This document shows positions 48,547 through 60,607 of a DNA stretch of 64,000 bases, piece by piece. Below the pieces are notes generated by a model that saw only the letters and a list, made by a program, of their open reading frames with translations, was not told the origin of the DNA and ran no database searches. This DNA is from Pascua guehoae (taxonomy: Eukaryota; Basidiomycota; Tremellomycetes; Trichosporonales; Trichosporonaceae): contig BCJX01000012.1 of assembly GCA_001600415.1 (NCBI GenBank), forward strand, positions 559,163 to 623,162. Direction: 5' to 3'. The position numbers were made by a program, and so were the translations under genes. Every line of letters begins with the position of its first letter. The stretch's first letter is position 1.

Positions 48547-48605
48547 GTAGCCCCGACCGACATCTGCGTAGCCCCGACCGACGTTTACATAGCCTCGACC
48601 GACTT
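48547..48605. repeat. GTAGCCCCGACCGAC tandem repeat, period about 24 bp
   Basis: Three imperfect copies of a unit with a conserved CGACCGAC core and variable spacer. Confidence 0.75.
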
Positions 48606-48805
48606 TCTATGGCGCCCTCTTTGCCTCGTCCGGCTTTTACGGTCCTTGGGTTCTTGGCACGTCCTTTGGTCCTTGGCACGTTGGCTAGGTTAGCTCCCTG
48701 GCGAGGGCGGCTGGCTGGGTTGGGTCTAGTCTTGTGCGGCCGCGAGTCGGCTCGTGGGACGGTATGGCGACGGGCAGAATCGAGCAGAATAGAGCAGAAC
48801 ATGGA

Positions 48806-48858
48806 GAATAAATCAGAGTAAATCAGAGTAAATCAGAGTAAATCAGAGTAAATCAGAA
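48806..48858. repeat. AGAGTAAATC decamer tandem repeat
   Basis: Five copies of a ten-base unit, the last slightly changed, in an otherwise GC-rich area. Confidence 0.9.
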
Positions 48859-49330
48859 TAAGCGGTATTGTGGCTTTTGGTGGTGCCGCACAAACGGCCT
48901 AGTTGCCGGGCCATGCGCTAGATGGTGACAGAATGACCAAGATGGTGCCGAAGACAAGTCTAGCGCTGCAGACTAGGCAGAAGCACAAGACGTCGTGACT
49001 GGACTCGATTGCTCTTATACTTTTCTACCAGCTGGTCCAACTGATGGTACCCAAAGATCACGAACCAGCGGAGCCCCAGACGGACATACCAAGAAACCGC
49101 CAACGGACATTCCAACAAGCCGCCAACGGACAAACCAACAAGGCGCTTTTTCTTTCGGGTCAGATAACTACAATAGCGCATGGCGCAATTCAATGCAATC
49201 GATGCATGCTAATTGTATCTCGTCGTTGATCCCCACGCTGCTGCACTGCAACCCTCGCCGAACGCCCAGCGGCCGTCACCGCCCAGCCTTACCCGAGCAA
49301 CTCGGCGCGGTCACCCGTCACCGTCACCCA

Positions 49331-52300
49331 TTACGGCCGCATTGGCTTCAACCAGCGATCGGCGCGCTCAAACTGCTCAATGACGTTGGGCTGGATGACC
49401 GTGTTGGCGACTGTTGGGTTGGGCCCCTGTTCCTGGTTGAGCGTGCGGATGGCGACCATGACCTGTAGGTGTAAGCTCGGTCCCGTCAAAGCCGGTGGAA
49501 TGTGGGCAGGCGGTGTGAACAGCAAACAACTCTGTTCAACACGGCGCCACACTCGACTCACTGCGTCCCAGAAGCGGAAGCCACGCTCCACCTCGTGTGT
49601 CGGCGCCTTGACTCCTGTGAATGCCTGGTCGACAAACTCGAGCGAGGAACGCTTGGCTTGTCGCACCGCTTCCGTGTTGGCGTTGGCTTCTGTGATGGTA
49701 TCGCCAAAGTGCAACGTTGCAGCGTCCAGGTATGTCTTGGCCAGGATGCCAAATCCAGTGTTGACGTCAGTCTGGAAGGGCAGGCCTGCGGGGGACGATT
49801 AGCATTTAAGCGCAAACATTTCCAACGGCATCCGCGGCATGCTCACTAATACACATGTCGAGATAGTCGTCCCGCATGCGGCGCGCATTGCCAGAGAGAA
49901 GAATGTGCACGTTGATCGCCTCGAGGAGCTGGCGCAAGGCCTTGGTCGCAGACTTGACAAACGAGTTGAACACGAGCAACTCCCTCGACAAGGGTCCAGA
50001 CCACTGTTCGGGCTAAGGTTGTGTGAGCTGGTGCGGGTCATGGGTTCCTTCGGCTCGCAACTCACGCGGAAGTTGAGTGGCACAACACTGAGCACTCGCA
50101 TGATCAACAGTGTGTTGCACTGCTCCTCGTCGGTTCCAAAGCTTGGTCCGCCTGATAAGACTGGGGGGTTCTCTCCACCGAACCGGTCACCGTGGACAAC
50201 ACCCGCTCGCAGAAGTTCGAGAACAATGTAGATGGGCTCCTGCAACTTGTCCGTCACTCGCGCCGCGCAGCAAGCTGCGTGGAACGCCTTGCCCATGATC
50301 GTCTGGAGGTGGCTCGCGTTGACAAATCTGTGTATAGTCAGCATGGCTGGGGCGGACCTCTAACCCCTTAACGCCTGTGACAGGGATGGGAGACCTGACT
50401 GTCCGAGAACAGCCTTCCTTTACAGATTGCTGTGAGACCCGGGCTGCGAGATCCAGGCTGGGCATCCAGCTCCTCCCCGCCCGAACGTCACCGTTTGAGG
50501 TTGCAAACAGGATGGGAGCATCACCGGGCCTCCCTGTTGCCATCCCTGTTCTCCTCCCTCTTCATCCCACTCTCCAAATCCGTCCTGAAACGACATGCAG
50601 CCCCCAACACATGAGACAGAGACGGGCTCAGGCACCTGCCCGCGGTGACGGTCCGAGAACAACCTTCGCTCTGTACCACGCAGCGAGCGCCACACCAGGT
50701 ACCCACCCTCGAACGTCCAGGAAGCGCCAGATGATGTTTGCGACAATCTCATCCTTCTTGTCGAGCATCTTTGCGGCCTTTTCCTTTTTCGTGTACACTG
50801 CCGTCTCGTCCTTTTCCAGTGTACCGATGCACAGCTTGAGATCAATTGTCGATGACTGATGTGTGGTCAGCGATCGTGCAGATCACGCACGCCATCGGTG
50901 ACGAATGACTCACACTCTGCCTCCTGAGCTCCTCGCTGAGGACGTGGTGGGGCACCATCCAGTTGGCGCACTTGTCAACCAGAGACTGGGTCAAGGGATC
51001 AGTAATGGGAACAGCCTGGCCCTGTGGTGGTGCGTAGGGCGGGTCAAAGTAGTAGTGGGCCGCCTGTGGAGTAAGAGTCAGCAGTGATTCCCTCGGTGGC
51101 ACTTTGCCAGCCAGTCTGATGGCCATCTCGTCTCCAGTATACACTCACGACGCGCTTCTGGGCCCAGTGGGGGTGCAAGCAAGCCGTGAGGAGGGCGAGG
51201 GTGGTGCACTTTGGCGAGGTGGGGCCCTCTGTGATGATATCCTTGATGAATCGGCGGTACTCTGGCGAGTCTGCGAGGGGCTGGCGCTCGTCGATAAAGC
51301 CCGAGGTAAGGCAGCCGACGAGGGATGCCGAGACCATACCCCTGCAGATGAGGAAGAAGAGCTCGTCAGGAAGGCGCGGGGAAAAGATTTCGTCCAGGTC
51401 CGAAGGGATGTCGGCGGGTGCAAAGCTGATGCCCTGGGGTGGGACCACGAGGGGCAAGGGCATGCAGGTGCCGTCGGTGGTGAGAACGAGCGAGTAGCGG
51501 ACTGCGAGACGTGCGCGCATGAAAGACTCGCCATAGCCGACAGCCTTCATCTGCGGGGTATCGCGCCAGGCCTGGCAGGTGGCAATGCCCGCCTTATATT
51601 GCCGAATGAGCTCGATGACGTTGCGGATGGAAAAGCTGTCGGCAATGGGGGGGAAGGTGCGGCTGAGCGAGCATCCGGCGAGGAGACCCAGGTCGAGGAA
51701 CTGGTCGGGCGTAAAGCCCAGGTCGCCGAGGACGCGCTGCTTGTCCAAAAAGGTAAAGTTGCCCGACCACTCGATGGACGTAATGACCTTGTCGACGGTC
51801 CAGAGCAGGGCCTCCGAGTCGGACCAGATGGCGTGGATGTAGCCCTTGGGGTGACGGAGGAGGTACGTGAGCTGGGAAGAAGCAAGTCAGTTTGTGTGTG
51901 TGTGTGCGTGTGTTTGTTGTGCGTGCCAAGGTAGGCAGGCGGATGGCACGGCTGCTTCTTCGATACAACTGGCGCTAGCTGGCCCGTAACCCACCTCGCG
52001 ACTCGAAACTCACCTGTGCAGACGCAAGGTACGGCGCAATGACGTACTCGACAAAGCGATGCTTGAACGCGCGGAGAATGAGGCGGACAACGTCCTGCGT
52101 GTCGAGCCACATGCCGCCCTTTACCTGTGTGAGGGCGACAACGGCGCGGTCGACCTGTCCGTCCTCGTAGTATGCCCACGCCTCGTGCTTGACCTGGTTT
52201 TCGCGCTCCATGACGGGGCTCGCGCCCTTGGGCGGGGGTCGGGACGCGAGCGGAAGGCCCGAGAACACGAACACGGGCTTGATGTTGGCCTTGTCGAGCT

Positions 52301-52579
52301 GGCGCAGGTCGCTCTCGATCCGGTTGGCAAGCGATAGCGGCAACCCGCCCGTAGACGCAATCAGCGGCTCGCGCTGGTCCGGGTCCTGCAGCAGCGTCCG
52401 CACATAGTAGTTGACGTCGATACCCAGGCGCGTGCCGGCCAGTGCGCTCAATGGCGCCGTCTGGACCAGCTTGCGTTCGCGTAGGTAGACTGTGGACGTG
52501 GTTAGTGCACGCTGCTCCGCCCATGCACGAGGGTCGCTCGGCGCAGCGCCTACCCACCATCAAGATTCCGGACAGGCAT
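49331..52579 (-). CDS. MKT1: Mkt1, XPG-fold post-transcriptional regulator
   Basis: Nine exons: 52579-52558, 52489-52014, 51871-51149, 51063-50914, 50855-50707, 50327-50066, 50012-49847, 49785-49562, 49462-49331, all GT-AG with consistent phases, 767 aa. The first exon codes MPVRNLD and continues into VYLRERKLVQTAPLSALAGT and LGIDVNYYVRTLL, the XPG-N-like start of Mkt1 proteins. Then come ANIKPVFVFSGLP and YLLRHPKGYIHAIWSDSEALL (XPG-I-like). The middle and C-terminal parts (FIDERQPLAD, VIDPLTQSLVD-like, FVNASHLQTIMGKAF, a C-terminal VIEQFERADRWLKP) fit the Mkt1 N and C domains. In budding yeast Mkt1 acts with Pbp1 on mRNA translation and stability, and has lost nuclease activity. The fifth intron (about 379 bp) is much longer than the others and contains a 22-base direct repeat. 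Confidence 0.9.
50393..50668. repeat. 22-base direct repeat inside the long MKT1 intron
   Basis: TGAC(T/G)GTCCGAGAACAGCC-like sequence occurs near 50396 and 50646 (plus strand), with only about two differences. Both copies lie in the 379-bp intron. Confidence 0.7.
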
Positions 52580-53362
52580 AGCTGGCAGTTAGGTGGTGAG
52601 ATGTGGTAGAGTCGAAGAAGGAAAGGAAAGAGGGAGCGTGGGCTGTTGGTTCGGAAACCGGCACGCGCAGGGAAGGGTCGTGTTGGACGGTACCGAAGCC
52701 GTGGATGCAAGCAGAGATGCACGGGTACGGGCCGGTCGCGTACTGTACGGTCGTTGACAGGCCGGGTCCTAGTTGGAGAGGTCGGCGTGGTGGTTTGCTT
52801 TTGGGCGAAAGACAATGGTGCTGTTGGTTTGCTCGTTGGTGGAAGTTGGGAGGGGGAGGAGATAGGAGTCGGTCGGCGAGCGCGCAGGCCACGGCGACGA
52901 CGACGAGGGAACAACGAGGGTTAAGGCACGCAACGGCACACGGGGCGCTGGGCAACTCAACTCGGCTGTGCACGGCGACAATGCAAACCCACTCCCCTCA
53001 CTCTGGCCACGCGATCGCATGCGCTCGGGCCTCGCTTCAACTCGTTGGCGGCCACGTGGGATAGTCCCTGAAATACCCCGCGCACGGCCCCCTCGTCACA
53101 CACTCGTCGAGACGCGCCCAACCAGTCGTGAGATCCAGAGGAGATCCCAGAGATGCATGCATACCTGGGTACCTGCAACCAGCAGCCAGTACTCCAGTGC
53201 GAGCAAGCCCATGCTACAAGACGATGCACTCTATGCACGAGTTCATCTCTCTACCACGTCTCCTGCTCACTTGCGCACGCTCCGCGCACTATCTACATGT
53301 ACATATCCCACTCATTGTATGCGACAGACCAGTCCAAGTACACTCAATGCCAGCTTACACGC
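52580..53362. promoter_or_regulatory. MKT1 upstream / CSN5 downstream region
   Basis: Both neighbours run leftward, so these 783 bases hold the CSN5 3' UTR and the MKT1 promoter. A TACTGTAC heptamer lies at 52741. No gene or repeat of note. Confidence 0.45.
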
Positions 53363-54928
53363 TCACCGGCTCCCCTGGGCTGCTGCCACAGCCACCTCTG
53401 GAGCAAGTTCCCGGACCAACGGCTGGTTGAACAACTTGTCCTTGACAATCTGCGCCGTCATGCCGTTTCGAGCCTCGTGTGCCACCTGCAGTCTGTGCGA
53501 GTTAGCTTCGTGACGTGCTGTGACTTCTGCAGAAAGGCATTTGCGAGCTTTGAGCGGTCAGCACTCCTGATGCTACTCACCCATCCTTAGCAGGTCCGCT
53601 AAGTGCCGAGTGCTCCATCTCGACACCGGCATAGGCGCGCTTCTTGCTCTTGCTCACAGCGTCGTCCTTGGCGGCCTTGAGCTTGAGGCCCGTAGACTCG
53701 CCGAGCTTGCCGCCAGCGAGGCTGAGCTTGGCGTTGAGGTCCTTGATCTGCGACGTGCTGTATGCCTGGTTCTTCACCTTGTCAGACGGGGATTACGTTT
53801 TGATATCTTTCAAAACTCACGGAAAGGATAGGGCTTTGGCTGAGCGTTGCGACCCAGTACTTGTTCCAGAGCAGGTCGAGGAGCTTTTCGTCCGTCTTGG
53901 TCTTGAAGATTTCGACCTTGAGCGGGTAGTATGCGTTGGCGTGGGCGCCAAAGTCTTCAATCTTGTCCATGGGGATCGACTGGTACTCGGACGCACCGGC
54001 TGATGGTGGTACATAGTCCTGGTATGTGTCAGACAGGATGGCTCTGTGAACCGACGACGAGGGCGGCAACGTACCTGGGGGTAGGTCCTGAACGCGCCAA
54101 TCTCCACCTTGCCCGCAGACACGGTCCTGTTGGGGTCGATCTGAGTTGTGAGCTCCACTCGGCCCAAGCTAGCTCACCACCACGGCAACAAAGGGCTCCT
54201 GGAACTGCTGGTACGAGAACTGCGTACCGACGTCGATTCCCGAAAGCCAGCAGCCGTACCCGGGATGCCTGGGTGTGTCAGCTAAGGCGAAAGATGTCGC
54301 GGCAGCTGACGCACGAGTGGTACCACCCGCGGAGGAGGTCATTCTTTCCTGCGCGGTTGTTCGTATCCTGGAACTGGACCATGTATTCCAAAGCCTGCAC
54401 ACGTCAGCACCTGCTCCCCGCTTTCACTTTCCCCCATGAGCCAGACGCACCTCGTTGCCAGCATTTACACGCGTCTCGGTACCCTGCACCGGCAGGGCCG
54501 CGGCGTCTGTAATCCAAAACGCGTGATCGCGCACGCGGCCATACATGACGCCCATAATCTCGTACTGCCCGCCGGACCGCCCGTGGATCGCCTGCTAGGT
54601 CAGACAGCGGAACGGGGAGCAGACCTACCATCTTGATCAGGGCGACGGCCGAAATCTTGACCGTCGTAAAGTAGTGCGGGCTGCGTGTCAGCCAGGTCGC
54701 AGGTAAGACGAAGGCGGAAGAGCACCTAGACCCGACTTACTCAGCCGCCCATGGCGCAGCGTTCTCGAGCGCCTTCTCCTCGTCCCGGCTGAAGAGGAAG
54801 ACCGAGTCGCCAGCGCTCAGCTGCTGTGTGGGGGTTAGCTGCTAACCGACGCAGCCGAACTAGCAGCCAGGATGACCCACCGAGACGTCGTTGTTGATCT
54901 CAAATGTCTTCCTTGCGGCTTGCTCCAT
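53363..54928 (-). CDS. CSN5: COP9 signalosome subunit 5 (JAMM metalloprotease)
   Basis: Ten exons: 54928-54881, 54823-54741, 54680-54629, 54594-54451, 54394-54315, 54268-54178, 54140-54075, 54018-53821, 53777-53581, 53492-53363. The joined product is 362 aa, close to the usual size. It opens with [10 protein letters not shown] and has [17 protein letters not shown], then [10 protein letters not shown] carrying the conserved glutamate (about 73). The JAMM motif [14 protein letters not shown] has zinc ligands at about His135, His137 and Asp148. The downstream [20 protein letters not shown] and AFRTYPQ are hallmark Csn5 segments. Csn5 is the deneddylase of the COP9 signalosome, removing Nedd8/Rub1 from cullins. 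All catalytic residues are intact. The intron density (nine introns in about 1.6 kb) is the highest in the window. Confidence 0.95.
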
Positions 54929-55879
54929 GTCGGGCAACAGGTGAGAGAGTGGATCGAGTTGACAAAGGAAGCCCGAGGTTCGCGTCTGTTGTCGTTGTCG
55001 CCGTCGCCAGATGATGCGGCTTGGGTGTGGTGATACGTCACACTTTGCGGAAGCAAAAAAGGGACAGCAGGGGGGGGGGGATGTCACGTGATTCTAGCGA
55101 GGCTTGCCGCCTCTCAAAGCCAAGCCAAAATGTACACTTTCATAATTGAAAGGGTGGCGCTGTGGTAATGGCGTTCACCCTGGCACTCTGAAAGGGGCAC
55201 GGCTGCGGGTTCGATCCGTGGCTGAGGCCGTACCTCTGGGAGCCGGGCCCTCAAACGACTTTCGAACGACTTGCCGACATGGGGGCTGGGCTCCCCATCG
55301 ACAGGGGTGTGCAAGAGTGCTGGCTGTACAAGAGGCCGTCGGTAGCACATCGGCATAGCACAACAGGTGTCTCTCTTTTTTGTCTTCTTCTTGTGTGGTT
55401 GCTCTATCATTTTGGACAGTCGTTTTTTGGCACCCTCGACTTACTGTACGCGCCGCGGGGGGCGACAAAGATATTAGAGGTGCATGATTTTCGACATGCC
55501 ACCCACCTATCCTGCCGTTATCCCACCTGTTCACGCCTACCCCTCGTCCAATCCCTCAGCTTGAAGCTTGCCCACGACTCATGTACGGCTCCACCAAGTA
55601 CCGGAGCACTGCCTTGCCAAACACTGAACACTGCGCCCAGACTCGAGACCAGTCTGTAACACTCTCTAAATCCGTTCTCTTAGACGTTTCCAAATAGCTC
55701 TTGGTGATATGGTGATGTGGGCATTCAAAACGGCAACAGCTCTGCTCGGCCCATAATATGCTTCTTGTTCACACAGTTCACACAGTTGGCATCTCCCTGC
55801 GCAATCGCGACAACAGGATGGCACTTGCACACCTGCACAAGGACACTCGCACAGCATTCATTTCATTCGTCGCATTTTA
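54929..55879. other. Intergenic region between SEC31 and CSN5
   Basis: Both genes run leftward. The stretch holds the CSN5 promoter (C-run near 55070 on the minus strand), the tRNA-like Pol III element at 55150-55380 and the SEC31 3' UTR. No protein gene is visible. Confidence 0.45.
55150..55382 (+). ncRNA. tRNA-like / SINE-like Pol III element (putative)
   Basis: A-box-like TGGCGCTGTGG starts near 55154, and a near-perfect B box (GGTTCGATCC) lies near 55208. The spacing and the intervening ACTCTGAA resemble a tRNA-Gln with a CTG anticodon. The acceptor and anticodon stems do not pair, so it is not a working tRNA. The segment continues about 150 bases to a T6 run near 55376-55381, which would terminate Pol III. 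This layout fits a tRNA-derived SINE or a diverged Pol III RNA. No second copy is seen in the window. A pseudo-tRNA is the simplest alternative. Confidence 0.4.
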
Positions 55880-58800
55880 TCAGATGCCCAAGCGGATCAG
55901 CTGCTTGATGCCTGGTGCCCAGTGGACCGTGTTGCCCGTGGCCGTCGTCAGGAGATCGACGTGCATGGCGAGCGCAGAGTTGGCGTCGCGCGCGTTGATT
56001 GCTGCTTGTTAGAGAAACGAGAAACGAACTCGGAGTCGCTCCACACTCACCCTGGACAATCTGGCCGAGCTGGCCGACCGTCTCGTCGGCAATGTCGTCG
56101 TTGTTCAAGTCGTCAAAGAGAATGTTCAAGCGGCGCTCCGTGTCGTTGACAATCTTGGTGAGGCGAGCCGGAGGGTTTGTGTCCTTGATCCGCTGGAGCT
56201 CTTTACTCAGGCCCTCGTACACCGACCGACCGCTGGCGGAGAGGTGCGAACGGTCTCCCGCAGCTGTGGGTTAGCTTTGAACCGCTCGTCTGACATCTCG
56301 TTTCCGAGGCTCATCACGACACTTACGATGCTTGGCCGGCGCGAGGGGCGGCGCTGGCTGTGCGGGCGGCGACGCTGCCTGGGGTGGCGATTGCGCACGG
56401 AGAGGCCCAGCTGCGTGGTGCGACGGGGGCGGGGGGCCGGCGAGACGCGAGCCCGGGGGAGGCGGGCCGGCGAGTGGCCTGCCTTGAGGGGGCGGGGGCG
56501 AAAAGGCACCATACTGCTGCGCGGCGCGGGCGCCACCGGGGCTCAGGGGCGAGCGCGTGCGGGGTGGTGGGCCGCCAACAGCGCCGGGCGGGGGAGGACC
56601 GGCACGCGGACCACCCTGGGGCGGCGGACGTGCCTGCGGAGGAGGGGAGAACGCGTGCTGACCAGGGGGAGGGGGCTGGGCGTACTGCGGGCCGGTCGAG
56701 GGAGGGCGCGGGCCACCCCTTGGCGGAGGCGGCAGCGCGGCTCCCGCTGGACCGGGAGGGGGAGGGCCACCAGGTCCGGGAGCGTAGGCGCCGCCCATCT
56801 GAGCAGGCTGCTCGCCCATGGGGAACGGCGACATGATGGCAGCGGGCTTCGGGGTGGACTCGCGTGTGGCGCTCGAGGGGCGCTTGGTCGCGAGGCTCGG
56901 GGCGTCATTCCACCCGGGGAGGTCGCGGCGCTGGGAAGCCGGAACGACAGGCGGGCCCGAGGACTGAGACTCGTTTGCGCGAGGAGGAGGGGGCAGGTTG
57001 CCGGCAGGGAACTGGGGCTGGTACGCCGAAGTCTGCTGCTGGCCGTAGCCCTGCGACTGTACGCCAGGGAACGCGCCGTTAGGTCCGTACGCATTCTGCT
57101 GCGCAGGTGGAGCGTACGAACTTGACTGAGCGGGTGCGTAAGGACCGGGCTGAGATGGAGCTCCGTAGCTCTGCTGCTGAGCGGGAACCCCATATGGACC
57201 AGGTCGGGACTGCTGAACCGGCTGCGACTGGGGAGCGTACGCGCCGGGCTTTGGTGGGGCGCCAAACGGACCCGGCTGCTGCTGCTGCTGTTGCTGTGTT
57301 GGGGGTGGTCCGTAGGGACCAGGTGCAGACTGCTGCTGCTGCTGCTGCTGTGGTTGCTTCGACGGGGGCGGGGCGTAGGGGCCAGCATTCTGAGTCGAGG
57401 GAGGAGGAGCGTACGGACCCGACGAGGCAGTGGGAGGCTGGCCGAATGCGCGAGTACCTGAACCCGAGGGCGGGCGAGCAAAGGGCTGGTTCTGCTGAGT
57501 GGGAGGTGGGCCGTATGGTCCAGACTGGGTCTGCTGGTAGGGGACGTTGTAGCCACCGCCGTATGACGCGTTGTAGCTGTGTCCTGGGCGTCCAGCAGCG
57601 GCCGGCTTCTTTGTAGCAGCCGCAGCAGTCTTACCAATACCCGACGACGATGCTGCAGCCGTGCTCGAGACGCCCGCAGCGGTGAGTAGACGCTGGCGCG
57701 CCTTGTCGAGATTCTGAACAGCAGACGAACCGACGTAGCCGGCCGGGGTCATCTGGACATACTTGGCAGCAATGTCGACGAGGCCCTGGGTGGCGAGCAG
57801 GTCGGCGTACTCGTAGAAGCGGTCATAGAGACCGGCGAGACCATAGGTACGCGCGCCAGAGTCGGCCGATGGGGTCGTCGATTGCAGGTCCTTGTCGACG
57901 TAGCCCGTGGCAACGCGGAAGACGGTGACCTTTTCGATAAACGACTGCAGCGCCTTGGCGTGCGCAGAGTAGAGCGGGCCGTCCGACTGCTCCTCCTCCT
58001 CCTGCATCTCGCTGATCCAGATGGAGACGATGCGCTCAAGGTTGCGCGCCGCGAGGTAGCAGAGGGTGGCGTCCTGGCGGGCGGTGCGAGCCGACTCCTT
58101 TGCTTCGGGGCTGTCCGAGGCCGCGAGGAGCTGCCACTTGAACTGGAGACGCTGGCCGAGCTGGTCGGCGAGGTTGGCAAAGTCGGCGTCCTTTGCAAAC
58201 GTGCACAGCACGACAAAGACGACGCGCCACTCGGCGAGGTCGGCGTTCTGCACAATGTCGGCGAGGTCCTCGGTGACAATGGACTGGAAGATGCGGAGGA
58301 AGGGGTGCTCCATGGTGCGACGCGTGAAGTACGCCTTTTGCGTTGCCTCGAGGAGCTCTTGGCCACCGCGGACTGCCAGGAGGAAGGCGTCGGCGAAGCG
58401 GTCGGAAGCAACACACAGGTCAACGGCCGACTTGAAGTCGCCGAGCACAAGGGCCTGGGTGATGAGCTTGTCCGTGTCCGACTCGCCAGGCGGGTAAATG
58501 GAAAAGTTGTTGTCACGGCCAATGACCTCGGAGCGGAGCGACGACGCGCCAGAGCCAATGGTGGCAGCGACCGACGAGTCGGCGGCAGCGTTGGTGTGGG
58601 GCACGATCGCGTCGAGCTGGGGGTTGCGCAGCGATCCCGAGGCGATAGAGGCGAAAAAGTCGGCCTCACCACCGGCTTCTGCCGGGGTGAACGGGCGGTC
58701 GTCGCCGAAGAGCGCAGACGCCTCGCTCGACGACGTGGTGATCGACGGAATCTCGCTAGAAGGCTTGTCTGTCTTGGGTGTCTCATCGCCCTTTGTAGCG

Positions 58801-60607
58801 GGCTCGGGCGTCTTGTCCTTGTCCTGCTTGGCCTCGAGCTCGGGCGCAAGCTTCTTGACCACCTCCTGGACCTTTTGCGCGACCTCCTCCTTGGAGAAGC
58901 CAAGGAGACCGACGAGCTCGTCACGGGTGTTGGCCTGGAAGAGCGTGCGGAGTGCCTTCCACGCGGCGCCGTCCCTGTTGCTCGAAAACTCGGAGAGCTT
59001 GGACTTGTCGCTGGCAATCTCGTCGAGCTCCTTGGCGCGGTCGAGGAGGGCTTCTTCCGTGACGACGGTGCGGAGGTTGACAGTGCTGGTCTGGGGCTTG
59101 GCGGCGCCGACGGGCAGGTTGGAGACGGTGGTCAAAAGGCCGCCGTAGCCAAACGTGGCCGAAATGGGGCGACGCATCCACTTGGGGGCGACGGTGAGCG
59201 ACTGAACATTGGCTTTGCTGTCGTTTTGATCGCTCTGGCCAAGGGCGCTAAAGATGTCGTCTGCGTTGGCCGACTCTGGGAGGGCTGGGGTGGTGTCCTC
59301 CTCGACCTGGGTGGCCTGGAGCGAGTGGATGCCAATGTGGCCGTCGAACGACGCCGTGGCGAGGAAGTTGGGGTTGCGCGGGTCCCACTTGACCTCAAAC
59401 GCCCAGTCGCTTGTGCGGGGCAGCTCGCCGACCATGTCGCCAGTCTGCGGGTTCCAAAGGAGGGTGCGGTTGTCCTTGCCGCACGAGGCAAGGAGGTCGG
59501 GGTCTTGCTGGCACCATGCGACGGAGAGGACACCCTTGGAGTGACCGCTAAGGATGCGTTCTGGGGCACGGGTATTGCGGAGGTCCCAGAGCATGATGAT
59601 GGGCGACTCGTCGTCCTCGGACGCGGTGATGAGTCGCGTCGCCTGCTCGGGATGCCAGCAGACGTCGCTCATGCCGCGGCGCTTGCCCATCTGGAGACCG
59701 GCCGAGTAGCCCGACATGTCGCCCTTGGCGGCACCGCCGCCGTACTGGAGCGAGACAATCTCCTTGCTGGCGCGCAAGTCCCAGACCGAGGTGTAGCCGG
59801 AAGACGACGATGCGGCAAACACACGCGACACGGTCGTGTTCCACTGCAGCGCGGTAATCTCATTGAGCTTGGTCGACAGCGGTCCCGGAGGGAGCGGAGT
59901 ACCAGGGTTGTTCAGGTCGTAAATGAACAGCTCGGCATTGATGGCGCCCGAGAGCAGCAGGTTCTTCTGAATCGGGTTGAAGTCGAGACCGCGCACCGGA
60001 CCCGTGTGCTTGTCGCTCTTGAACACCTGTGCGTCGGCACCCTCGTAAATCTTGACCGGGTCGTACAGGAACAGCTCGCCGGTCTCCATGCCTGCGGCGA
60101 TCATCCCGCGGCCACTGGCGGTGGCGCCCGGCTGGGACCATGCGAGGCGGTTGAACCTGGTGCGTGAGCTGGAGCAAGTGTGACGCGACCGGAGAGCGGA
60201 TGGTGACCCGGGACAAGAGGCCCCAAGTGCAGATGACAGCGTGTGGGAGCATAACATTGACGGGATACTTTACGTGGCCCAGCATGCAATCTCCATCTCC
60301 GCCTGCGCGCGTCTATTATCTCCACCACCGCCAGCTCCATCTCTCCCCCAACAGCCTCCTCCAACAGCACAACTCACCTGCTAGCAACATTGACGCTCCC
60401 TTCTGGTCCCGCCTTGCCCTTCTCGCCAAGCTGGAATCCCTGGGCGTCGCTACCGTCCTTGTCGTAGAAGCGCGGAGACCAGATCTCGAGCTGCGACTCG
60501 TTGCTAAAGCTCTCGTCGAGCGCGCCCGCGACGGCGCCCGTAGCAATGGAGCCCGAGGCCGGGTCCCACGCAAAGGTCGCCGTGCGCGAGATGTCCTTGA
60601 GCTTCAT
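55880..60607 (-). CDS. SEC31: Sec31, COPII outer-coat protein
   Basis: Four exons: 60607-60378, 60156-56327, 56263-56051, 56001-55880, giving 1464 aa. The start MKLKDISRTATFAWDP is the classic Sec31 N-terminus. WD-repeat segments follow in order (SGSIATGAV, GPVRGLDFNPIQKNLLLSG, ITALQWNTTVSRVFA, GMSDVCWHPEQATRLITAS, GVLSVAWCQQDPDLLASC, WAFEVKWDPRNPNFLATAS), so the beta-propeller occupies about the first 350 residues. An alpha-solenoid with a FASIASG/AVDLCVASDRFADAFLLA region follows, then a long Pro/Gln/Gly-rich linker with poly-Q runs, and a C-terminal helical domain (EGLSKELQRIK, LNILFDDLNNDDI) ending LIRLGI. Sec31 pairs with Sec13 to build the COPII cage for ER export and stimulates the Sar1 GTPase. 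It is divergent from RRP9, with 407 bp between the start codons. Confidence 0.95.

Larger units (their letters stand above)
45859..49330. other. Gene-free stretch downstream of MKT1 (desert B, right part)
   Basis: No gene supported. It is dense in short tandem arrays: CACGACTGG at 47702-47741, CATGCCCAAC at 48371-48411, a GTAGCCCCGACCGAC family at 48547-48605 and AGAGTAAATC at 48806-48858. TACTGTA heptamers overlap near 46613-46624. Confidence 0.45.

Noticed and set aside
57882..60167. A 761-codon open frame on the plus strand opposite SEC31
   Set aside because: It is antisense to a strongly conserved gene. Its product is Val/Arg/Gly/Glu-rich with no motif, as expected for the complement of GC-rich coding sequence.
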